Shown: piece after piece, positions 23,095-29,557 of the stretch
How the letters are laid out: each line of letters opens with the position of its first letter
How positions within the stretch are numbered: position 1 is the stretch's first letter
Assembly: GCA_023411175.1 (NCBI GenBank)
Contig: JAEYPB010000047.1
Span: 1 to 29,557, forward strand
Reading direction: 5' to 3'
Source of the DNA: Bacillota bacterium
GTDB taxonomy: Bacteria > Bacillota > Clostridia > Christensenellales > Aristaeellaceae
Length of the DNA: 29,557 nucleotides
The notes under the pieces: model-generated
Told to the model about the DNA's origin: nothing
The model's input: the letters and a program-made list of their open reading frames with translations, nothing else
Databases searched by the model: none
Translations under genes and position numbers: made by a program

Positions 23095-24915
23095 CTAGGC
23101 GAACGAGCACTTCCGTCGCGCGATGTAGCGCGAATCCGCGCTGTAGTAGCTGATGGGCTTGAGGAACAGTCCCACGGTGTTGAGGGTGTTTCGCCCGCCC
23201 TGCTGAATGATCATGACCCGGCTTCTGAGGCTGTTGGCGTAGTACAGAAACATCGCCACGTGCCCGTTCCGGACGAAGAAGTCCCCCGGCCTCAGGTTCA
23301 GATAGGCGGTCGGCTTTGATCGCTTCGCGACGGTTTTGTAGACCGAAGCATCCAGCATATTCCGGGAGCGCAGGTACGAGTATCTGGAGCCCAGCCCCCA
23401 GTAGCTCATCGACACAAAGGAGGAGCAGTCATTGCCCGGATAGCGCCTGTTGGGCATGTAGGCCGTGTAGAAGGCGTCGTCTCCGAGCCGCTTGAACGCC
23501 CCGGACCTTACGATGTTCGACGTATTGTAGACGCGGTTCGTCTGGGTGTAGGGGATTCCGTAATAGACCACGTTCTGCTGGTACAGGCTGTCGCCCGACC
23601 AGTAGCGCACGTTCCGCTCGCTCATCCAGGGGAAACGCGCCATGTGGAAAGCCCGGACGATGATGAGCTTTCTGGCGTCCGCCTCGGATTTGTCGATCAC
23701 GCCCGCGGCGCGGAGCGCGTCCACCTGCTCAACAGCGTAGCGCTGAACCGCGTCGATCTTCGCGAGATTCAAGCTGATGCCGTCGACGTTCGTCACCTGT
23801 GCGGGCAGTTCGGTGACGGGCGTTGCGTCCATCACAACCACCCGCTGCTGCGCGTACTTGCCGCTCGCCGCGACGGTGACGGTCGTGCTGCCAAGGGATA
23901 CGGCGGTCACGAGCCCCGCATCCGAAACCGTGGCGACGGCGGGGTTGCTGCTGGTCCACGACACCGCCTGGGAGGCGGTCGACGGCAGCACGCTCGCCCG
24001 CAGCTGGAGCGTACCCCCCGCCAGCAGCACGCTCTCATCACTTTCGATGACCACGCCGGTTACTGTTTTCGTGTCCACAACCTCGTAGGAGCGGACCTGG
24101 TCAACGGAGGGCTTTATCCTCGAGGCCACTTTGATCTTGAATTTGCCAACCTTCTTGGCGCTCACGAGCCCGGTTTTATCGACGGTGGCGACAGCGGGAT
24201 TGTTCGTATACCAGCGAAGCGCCGGGTTCGCCTCCGGCGGCGAAACAGCCGCCGACAGCTGGAGTTTTTCGCCTCTTTCAATCTTCGCGCTAACGGGCGT
24301 GATGGTCAGCCTGACCGGCGGCGGCAGGTTTTTGACCGTCACCAGCGCGGAGGCGTACAGCGCTGGGTTTCTGGTGGAAATCGCCCGGACGACGGCCGTT
24401 CCGGCCTTGCGCGCCAGCACTTGGCCGTCCGGCGTTACGAGCGCTACGCTCGTCTTGCTGGACCACCACCTGACCGTGGTGATCGCGGTATCCGGCCCCG
24501 CCTCCGCCGTGAGCAGGCCCGTACTGCCAACCAGAAGGTTCAGCCGCGAGGCACTCAGGCGAATGGTGTCCGGCGCGAGGCTGTCGGTCACCCGCACGGT
24601 GGCCTTCGTCCAATTGCTCCGGCTGGCCGGGCGCACGCCGACGGTGGTGGTGCCGATGGCACGCGCCGTGATCAAGCCGACCTCGGAAACCGTAGCCACC
24701 TTCGTATTGCCGCTCTTCCACACCATCCTCTGGCTCGCGCCCTCCGGCAGCACGCTGCCGGTGAGCTGGTGGGTGCTCCGCTCGGCGAGGTCGATTGTAA
24801 CGAGGCTCACGTCCAGCGCCGCGCGCACAGGCTTGACGGCCCCGAGCGCAACGGACTCGGTCAATAATACCAGAACCGCGGCCAGGGCCGCGAGCAGCTT
24901 CGCGCTTCTTTTCAC
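23095..24915 (-). CDS. Secreted Big2-domain protein with NlpC/P60-like peptidase domain
   Basis: A 606-aa exported protein. The GTG start at 24915 is preceded by GAGGGGGA; a signal peptide follows (KRSAKLLAALAAVLVLL). Four bacterial Ig-like (Big2) repeats run from about residue 40 to 355, each ending in the typical pattern (NPAVATVDKTGLVSAKKVG). The C-terminal domain holds YPGNDCSSFVSMSYWG (Cys497) and PGDFFVRNGHVAMFLY (His552), the catalytic pair of an NlpC/P60 or related papain-fold endopeptidase acting on peptidoglycan stem peptides. It is the first gene of a transcript that appears to continue into uxaB, an unexpected partner. Confidence 0.85.
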   Translation of the reverse strand: MKRSAKLLAALAAVLVLLTESVALGAVKPVRAALDVSLVTIDLAERSTHQLTGSVLPEGASQRMVWKSGNTKVATVSEVGLITARAIGTTTVGVRPASRSNWTKATVRVTDSLAPDTIRLSASRLNLLVGSTGLLTAEAGPDTAITTVRWWSSKTSVALVTPDGQVLARKAGTAVVRAISTRNPALYASALVTVKNLPPPVRLTITPVSAKIERGEKLQLSAAVSPPEANPALRWYTNNPAVATVDKTGLVSAKKVGKFKIKVASRIKPSVDQVRSYEVVDTKTVTGVVIESDESVLLAGGTLQLRASVLPSTASQAVSWTSSNPAVATVSDAGLVTAVSLGSTTVTVAASGKYAQQRVVVMDATPVTELPAQVTNVDGISLNLAKIDAVQRYAVEQVDALRAAGVIDKSEADARKLIIVRAFHMARFPWMSERNVRYWSGDSLYQQNVVYYGIPYTQTNRVYNTSNIVRSGAFKRLGDDAFYTAYMPNRRYPGNDCSSFVSMSYWGLGSRYSYLRSRNMLDASVYKTVAKRSKPTAYLNLRPGDFFVRNGHVAMFLYYANSLRSRVMIIQQGGRNTLNTVGLFLKPISYYSADSRYIARRKCSFA

Positions 24916-25103
24916 CAGTTGATCCCCCTCAGACAGACTCGTGGGCGTGCGTGCGGTGCAAAGGATTCTGGCGTCGTGCGTCCGCACATTTGAAGAAGCC
25001 GATGGCGTAAATCGCCAGGGCGGATGGGGATGGTTCTTCAAAGCGGAGCCACGCTGTTGCGCAGCATCCTCCATGTCAGAATATGCAAATATATTACAGT
25101 TTG

Positions 25104-25132
25104 ATTATAGCATGCGGCGCGGCGCGGCGCAA
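25104..25132 (-). promoter_or_regulatory. Promoter of wall-protein/uxa operon
   Basis: On the minus strand TTGCGC (25127-25132), a 17-bp GC-rich spacer ending in TGC, then a perfect TATAAT (25104-25109). The extended, consensus -10 should make it strong. Transcription begins near 25097, leaving a leader of about 180 nt in which no further element is recognised. Confidence 0.75.
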
Positions 25133-25214
25133 GGACGCCGAACGCAAAGCCGCGCCCGATTGTAAGGCCCGGGGAGCCTTCGGATGCCGCGCAACCGTGT
25201 CTAGGCTGATGTCA

Positions 25215-25273
25215 TTATCCCGCGTACATGACGCCCGGAACGATTGAAGCTCACAGGGACTTGGCAGATGGTC
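25215..25273. repeat. Degenerate copy C of the multi-hairpin repeat
   Basis: TTATCCCG, CGTACA, GCC, ACGATT and, after exactly 21 nt, GATGGTCTG occur in the same order and nearly the same spacing as in copy A; the 21-nt stretch matches at 13 positions. The long 14-bp hairpin and the upstream part are missing. Like copy A it lies beyond the 3' end of a leftward gene, here pyk. Confidence 0.5.
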
Positions 25274-25310
25274 TGACGCCCCCGGCAGAAAACATCTGCC
25301 AGGGGCGTCA
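25274..25310. terminator. Hairpin after pyk
   Basis: TGACGCCCC (25274-25282) pairs with GGGGCGTCA (25302-25310), and GGCAGA with TCTGCC inside, with one mismatch and an AAACA-type loop. It begins 6 nt beyond the pyk stop. The T-run is missing, so it may protect the 3' end more than terminate. Confidence 0.6.
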
Positions 25311-25315
25311 CATGC

Positions 25316-27073
25316 CTACTTTCCGCCGGCGAAGCAGCCGTCGCCGTTGTAGACCACGCCGCTCTTGGCGTCGATGGTGGCGAGGCAGCCGGTCATCAGA
25401 AGGTGGGTGGCGTTCTCCGCCCCCGCGATCAGCGGCAGATCCAGCGCCATGCAGGCGGCGGCCGCGCCGGAGTCCATGATGTCTTCCTCCGTCACGACGG
25501 CGGAGGCCCTGCGCATCTCGTGCAGCACGACGTTTGTGGTATGGTCGATCACCAGAACGTCGCCATCCCGGAAGTGCTTGAGGTCGTCCGGGGTTTTGAC
25601 GACGCAGAGCCGTCCGGTGATCGGCGCAAAGCCGTTGCCCGTGCCGCGAACCAGCGCCGTGCCAAGCACATGAATCTGCAGCGTGTTCGTGATCTCCCCC
25701 ACCCGGTCGGAGGAACCCGTGACGACGATGATGTCGCCGTCGTGGGCGAGGTTCGCTTCCTGCACCTTGCGGGCCGCGTCCAGGAACAGCTCCCGCGAGC
25801 TGGCCTTGTAGTCGTTCATCAGCGGTGTCACGCCCCAGGACAGCGCCAGCTGCCGGTAGGTGCGCGGGTTGGGCGTGATGGCCACGATGGGGGTCGCGGG
25901 GCGGAAGCGGGAGACCATCCGCGCCGTCGAGCCGGTTCGGGTGACCGTCACGATGGCGGCGGCGCCCAGGTCGTGGGCGGTGGTGCAGGTGGCGTGGGAG
26001 ATGGCGTTGTCGACGCTCTTGTCCAACTGCTGGCGGAACTTGTTGAAAAGCCCCTTGTAGTCGATGAACTCCTCTGTACGCTCGGCGATCTTGGCCATCG
26101 TTCGGATCGTCTCCACCGGGTATCTGCCGTTCGCGGTTTCGCCGGAGAGCATCAGCGCGCTGGTGCCGTCATAGATGGCGTTGGCAACGTCGGTGATCTC
26201 GGCGCGGGTGGGACGCGGGTTGCGCACCATCGATTCCAGCATCTGCGTGGCGGTGATGACCCGCTTGCCCGCCGAGTAGCACTTGGTGATCAGCTGCTTC
26301 TGCAGGTGGGGCAGTTCCTCGAAGGGAATTTCCACGCCCATGTCGCCGCGGGCGACCATGATGCCCGCGGAGAGGCGGATGATCTCGTCGATGTGGGTGA
26401 TGCCGGAGCGGTTTTCAATCTTCGCGATCAGTTCGATGCCCGACTCCCCGTTGTGCGCCAGAAAGCGCTTGACGTCCATGACGTCCTGAGCGGTGCGCAC
26501 GAAGGACAGCGCGAGGTAGTCCAATTCGTTCTCCGCCGCGAACAGGATGTCCTCGCGGTCGCGGTCGGACAGGTAGGGCATGTCGATGTCGATGCCGGGC
26601 AGGTTGACGCTCTTGTTGTCGGACAGCGGGCCGCCGCCCTCTACGCGGCAGGCGATGTCCTCCCCATCCACGCTGACGACGCCGAGGCTGATCAGCCCGT
26701 CGTCCAGCATGATGATATCCCCGGGCTTGACGTGCCGCGGCAGGCCCGCGTAATTGATGTATGCGCCATCCTCCGCACCCTCGCGCTCCCGGGTGGTGAG
26801 GATGAACATATCTCCGTCTTTCAGTTGGACCGAGCCGTTTTTAAACCGGCCGATGCGAATCTCCGGGCCTCGGGTGTCCAGCATGATGGCCACGGGTACC
26901 TGCATTTCTTCCCGCAGTTCTTTGATCCTGTTCACCCGGATCCTGTGCTCCTCGTGGCTGCCGTGGGAGAAGTTCAGCCTCGCCACGTTCATGCCCGCCA
27001 GGATCATCTGGCGGAGCGTTTCCCGATCCTCGGACGCAGGGCCGATGGTACACACGATCTTTGTTTTGCGCAT
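25316..27073 (-). CDS. pyk: Pyruvate kinase with extra C-terminal domain
   Basis: A 585-aa pyruvate kinase making ATP and pyruvate from phosphoenolpyruvate. The barrel domain starts MRKTKIVCTIGPAS; NFSHG, the signature IELIAKIENRSGI with the catalytic lysine, and MVARGDMGVEIPFEE follow. Residues about 355-470 are the allosteric C domain. Residues about 485-575 form the extra PEP-utiliser-like domain typical of Bacillus and Clostridia enzymes. Where related domains read TSHAA with the phospho-histidine, this one reads MDSGAA, so it cannot carry phosphate there. AAGGAG precedes the ATG. No confident promoter was found upstream. Confidence 0.95.
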   Translation of the reverse strand: MRKTKIVCTIGPASEDRETLRQMILAGMNVARLNFSHGSHEEHRIRVNRIKELREEMQVPVAIMLDTRGPEIRIGRFKNGSVQLKDGDMFILTTREREGAEDGAYINYAGLPRHVKPGDIIMLDDGLISLGVVSVDGEDIACRVEGGGPLSDNKSVNLPGIDIDMPYLSDRDREDILFAAENELDYLALSFVRTAQDVMDVKRFLAHNGESGIELIAKIENRSGITHIDEIIRLSAGIMVARGDMGVEIPFEELPHLQKQLITKCYSAGKRVITATQMLESMVRNPRPTRAEITDVANAIYDGTSALMLSGETANGRYPVETIRTMAKIAERTEEFIDYKGLFNKFRQQLDKSVDNAISHATCTTAHDLGAAAIVTVTRTGSTARMVSRFRPATPIVAITPNPRTYRQLALSWGVTPLMNDYKASSRELFLDAARKVQEANLAHDGDIIVVTGSSDRVGEITNTLQIHVLGTALVRGTGNGFAPITGRLCVVKTPDDLKHFRDGDVLVIDHTTNVVLHEMRRASAVVTEEDIMDSGAAAACMALDLPLIAGAENATHLLMTGCLATIDAKSGVVYNGDGCFAGGK

Positions 27074-27257
27074 TCGTTATTGCTCCTTGCAGGAAATCTC
27101 ATTTCCTATTATTCTATACGCCTATAAGTATAACAGATCGGCGCGAGTGAATCATTAAGCCGCAGCATATGGGCAGGTAAAATTTCGCCCGGCAGACCGT
27201 CCCGCCCAGCGCGCAAGCCTTAGATTTGCCTAAAAATGGCATATATGCTCGGGAGGC

Positions 27258-27286
27258 TTGATTCGAGGCCGCCGCCCTGATACACT
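27258..27286 (+). promoter_or_regulatory. Promoter of hydantoinase-family gene
   Basis: TTGATT (27258-27263), a 17-bp spacer ending in TGA, then TACACT (27281-27286): an extended -10 of the same form as the hydrogenase-maturation promoter. Transcription should start near 27293, about 65 nt before the ATG. Confidence 0.6.
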
Positions 27287-27357
27287 TATGAAATGGCGTG
27301 CCGCTTCACAATCCATTTCACCTGGAGCGCGGCGCATGTACGAGAGGAACGAGGCGC

Positions 27358-29352
27358 ATGAAAAAATCCTTCGGCATCGGCATCGACACCGGCGGAACCT
27401 ATACGGACGCGGTGGTGTACGACTTTGAGACCCAAAAAATTCTCTGTTCCGCAAAGGCGCTGACCACGCGGGACGACCTTGCGCGGGGCATCCTTCAGGC
27501 GCTGGACGCGCTGGACCCAGCCGCGGTGCGCAGCGCGGGCGTCGTATCCCTTTCGACCACGCTGGCGACGAACGCCTGCGTCGAGGGAAAGGGCGGGCGG
27601 GCGAAGCTCCTGTTCATCGGCGTGGACAAAAAGACGGTGGACTGGGTCGGCGCCGAAGCGGGGCTGACGGAGCCGGAAAAAATCTGGTTCCTGAACGCTG
27701 GCAGCACCATCGATGGCCGCGTGACCGCCGCGCCCGACTGGGCGGCTTTTCTACGGGACAGCGAGGAATGGTTCGAAGACGCCGACGCGCTGGCGATCGT
27801 CGCCCTCAACGCGGCCTCAAACGGCGCGATCCTTGAAAAAGAGGCCCTCGCCGCCGTGACGGGGCGGTACGGCATCCCGGTCATCTGCGGGCACGAACTC
27901 TTCAGCGACCTCAACGCCGTCAAGCGCGGCGCGAGCGCGCTGCTCAACGGACGGCTGATCCCGGTGCTTCACGAGTTCCTCTCGGCCATCCGGCGGGCGC
28001 TCGAGGCCCGAAACCTGTCCATCCCGGTGGCCATCGTCCGCAGCGACGGCAGCTTGATGAGCGAGCGATTCTCCGGCGTGCGCCCGGTGGAGACCATCCT
28101 CTGCGGGCCGGCGGCCTCCATCATCGGCGCTCAGGCGCTGTCCCGCGCGCGGGAAGCGGTGATCGTGGACATGGGAGGCACCACCACGGACATCGCGCTG
28201 ATCCGGGACGGCGCGGCGGTGCGGGCGGAAAACGGCATCCACATCGGCGGATGGCACACCTTCGTCAAGGGCGTCTACGTGGAAACGCTGGGCCTGGGCG
28301 GCGATAGCGCCATCCGGGCGGAGAACGGCGCGCTTCGGCTTGAGAGCGGGAGGCACATCCCGCTGTCGGTCTTGTCCAGCCGCCATCCCGGCGTTTGCGA
28401 CGCGCTTTCCGCGCTGATTGAGGCGCGCCCCAAGCATTCGCTGCCCCTCCATGAATTCTTTGTTCGGGTTCGGGACATCCAAGACAGCCCCGGCTATACC
28501 CAGACAGAGAAGCGCTTCTGCGCCGCCCTCGCGGACGGCCCCTTGATCTACAAGGACGCCGCCCAGGCCATCGGTCGGGACGAATACGGCCTGAACTTCA
28601 GCCGCCTGGAGCGGGAGGGCGTGATCCTCCGCGCCGGGCTGACCCCAACCGACATCATGCACATCACGGGCGACTTCTCCGCCTTCGACGCCCGGGCCGC
28701 CCGCCTCGGCGCGCATTTCGTCGCCGAGTGCGCGGGAGTGGACGCCTTCTCGCTCTGCGAGTGGGTGTATGAGGAAGTCAAGCGGAAGCTGTACCTGGCT
28801 GTCGCGGAAATGTTGATCCGGGAAGAATTGCCCGCCCTCCACAAATCGGGCGTCGATGGCGGCCTCGCCGCGTTTCTGCATCGCGCGTGGGCGATGGCCC
28901 GATCCGGCCGCGAAGGCACCCGTTTTTCCATGAGCACGGACGCTGTGCTGGTGGGCGTCGGCGCGCCGGTGCACATCTTTCTGCCGGATGTTGCGCGGGC
29001 GCTGGGCACAAGCTGCCTCGTTCCGGAGGCAGCGGGGGTGGCCAACGCGCTGGGCGCGGTGGCGGGCAGCGTCGTCGCCGAGGGCCGCGCGACCATCCGC
29101 CCGGACGGAAAGCGCTTTCAGGTGCTCGCAGCCTCCTTCGCGGCGCAGGCTGAAGACCTGGAAGCCGCCAACCGCATGGCCCGCGACATGGCGGAGCGCG
29201 ATGCACGGGCCGAAGCCTTCCGGCGCGGCGCGACGGGCGAGGCGGCCGTTCGCTTCGAGGAGAAGCCTCTCGTCTCCTCCACCGGCTACGGCGGCGACGT
29301 GTTCATTGAAAGCGTCGTCACCGCCACGGCCATCGGCAAACTGAGCCTGTAG
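27358..29352 (+). CDS. Hydantoinase/oxoprolinase-family protein (HyuA-like)
   Basis: A 664-aa protein with the hydantoinase/oxoprolinase N-terminal domain and the following HyuA ATPase-like domain. Phosphate-binding loops GIDTGGTYTDAVVYD (residues 8-22) and VDMGGTTTDIALI are those of the actin-like ASKHA fold used by ATP-dependent hydantoinases, 5-oxoprolinase and acetone carboxylase subunits. Family members open cyclic amides or carboxylate ketones with ATP, normally with a HyuB-type partner. No partner follows here, because the gene is directly followed by a hairpin and the interspersed repeat. The ATG has GAGG about 6 nt upstream. The substrate is unknown. Confidence 0.85.
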   Translation: MKKSFGIGIDTGGTYTDAVVYDFETQKILCSAKALTTRDDLARGILQALDALDPAAVRSAGVVSLSTTLATNACVEGKGGRAKLLFIGVDKKTVDWVGAEAGLTEPEKIWFLNAGSTIDGRVTAAPDWAAFLRDSEEWFEDADALAIVALNAASNGAILEKEALAAVTGRYGIPVICGHELFSDLNAVKRGASALLNGRLIPVLHEFLSAIRRALEARNLSIPVAIVRSDGSLMSERFSGVRPVETILCGPAASIIGAQALSRAREAVIVDMGGTTTDIALIRDGAAVRAENGIHIGGWHTFVKGVYVETLGLGGDSAIRAENGALRLESGRHIPLSVLSSRHPGVCDALSALIEARPKHSLPLHEFFVRVRDIQDSPGYTQTEKRFCAALADGPLIYKDAAQAIGRDEYGLNFSRLEREGVILRAGLTPTDIMHITGDFSAFDARAARLGAHFVAECAGVDAFSLCEWVYEEVKRKLYLAVAEMLIREELPALHKSGVDGGLAAFLHRAWAMARSGREGTRFSMSTDAVLVGVGAPVHIFLPDVARALGTSCLVPEAAGVANALGAVAGSVVAEGRATIRPDGKRFQVLAASFAAQAEDLEAANRMARDMAERDARAEAFRRGATGEAAVRFEEKPLVSSTGYGGDVFIESVVTATAIGKLSL

Positions 29353-29374
29353 CGGCGCGCAATCTTCGCAGAAA

Positions 29375-29402
29375 AGCGCAGCGGCACATTGTCCGCTGCG
29401 CT
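29375..29402. terminator. Hairpin after HyuA-like gene
   Basis: AGCGCAGCGG (29375-29384) pairs perfectly with CCGCTGCGCT (29393-29402) around an 8-nt loop. The T-run (TTTTC) is on the minus-strand side, so it suits a leftward transcript from beyond the window better than the HyuA-like gene. Confidence 0.6.
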
Positions 29403-29407
29403 GAAAT

Positions 29408-29557
29408 CATCGAAAACTCTGCGTTTAGGGAAAACCCGTGCGCCTGAAATCCTTCGGGCTCTCAAGGCGGCGCACTGACCAGTGGTGTGGATAGCGCCAC
29501 CAGTGTCATAACTGGTGGCGCTATCCCGTACCCGGCGTACACGCCGCCGGGCACGAT
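29408..29557. repeat. Interspersed multi-hairpin repeat, copy B (cut by window end)
   Basis: It matches copy A from AGGGAAAACCC (29427) onwards in the same orientation. GTGCGCC pairs with GGCGCAC with a different inner sequence. The 14-bp hairpin arms (29491-29504 with 29511-29524) are identical to copy A and only the loop differs (GTCATA against GTCTTA). The last hairpin has one G-to-A change that breaks a pair. The copy runs to the window edge, so its tail is not seen. Confidence 0.8.

Noticed and set aside
23644..24867. 407-aa open frame opposite the Big2 protein
   Set aside because: Arg/Gly/His-rich antisense shadow without ribosome binding site or family features.
25403..27127. 574-aa open frame opposite pyruvate kinase
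   Set aside because: Antisense to a certain pyk gene, with biased composition and no motif.
27100..27160. Promoter for pyk
   Set aside because: Several -10-like boxes (TATACT, TAGAAT) are present, but none has an acceptable -35 at 16-18 bp, so no specific promoter is called.

Overview
The window reads as the chromosome of a GC-rich Clostridia-type Firmicute, carrying the right-hand part of an integrated mobile element at its left end. The assignment rests on strong AGGAGG-like ribosome binding sites, sigma-A promoters with extended -10 boxes, an oxygen-sensitive [FeFe]-hydrogenase maturation operon, a Gram-positive-type pyruvate kinase with an extra C-terminal domain, and hexuronate catabolism. 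A genus cannot be named from the sequence alone.

Mobile element (1 to about 6619). A leftward cluster holds a small excisionase-like HTH protein, a RepA-like RecA-fold ATPase, and then small, mostly unrecognised genes, including one secreted and one or two membrane proteins. Direct GTGTACAT-type repeats lie just beyond the 3' end of the ATPase gene and may be iterons of an origin. A divergent rightward pair encodes a zinc-finger-tailed unknown protein and a tyrosine integrase. A dyad overlaps the promoter between the two clusters. The element ends at a 3' fragment of a tRNA gene, probably tRNA-Ala(CGC), so the intact tRNA and the left end should lie upstream of the window.

Chromosome (6620 to 29557). 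A chloramphenicol acetyltransferase gene lies next to the att site. After it comes an AraC-type regulator divergent from a sugar isomerase/epimerase and Gfo/Idh/MocA oxidoreductase pair. A leftward DMT transporter and PhnP-like metallo-hydrolase pair follows. The rightward TM1266-hydG-hydE-hydF operon supplies the maturases that build the [FeFe]-hydrogenase H-cluster; no hydrogenase structural gene is visible. It is preceded by a long leader that can fold into a riboswitch-like domain followed by an intrinsic terminator. Next is a secreted FMN-binding protein with an almost exact 645-bp internal duplication, under its own promoter. A leftward operon combines a Big2/NlpC-P60 wall protein with uxaB-uxaC-uxaA, taking galacturonate or glucuronate towards 2-keto-3-deoxygluconate. 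Pyruvate kinase (leftward) and a HyuA-family protein (rightward) close the window.

Most unusual non-coding signals: (i) the folded leader of the hydrogenase-maturation operon; (ii) an interspersed multi-hairpin repeat, with clear copies near 18664-18865 and 29408-29557 and a degenerate copy near 25215-25273; (iii) a repeated promoter form with a TTGCGC -35 box and 17-bp spacer; (iv) the iteron-like block, operator and integrase arm-type repeats of the mobile element.
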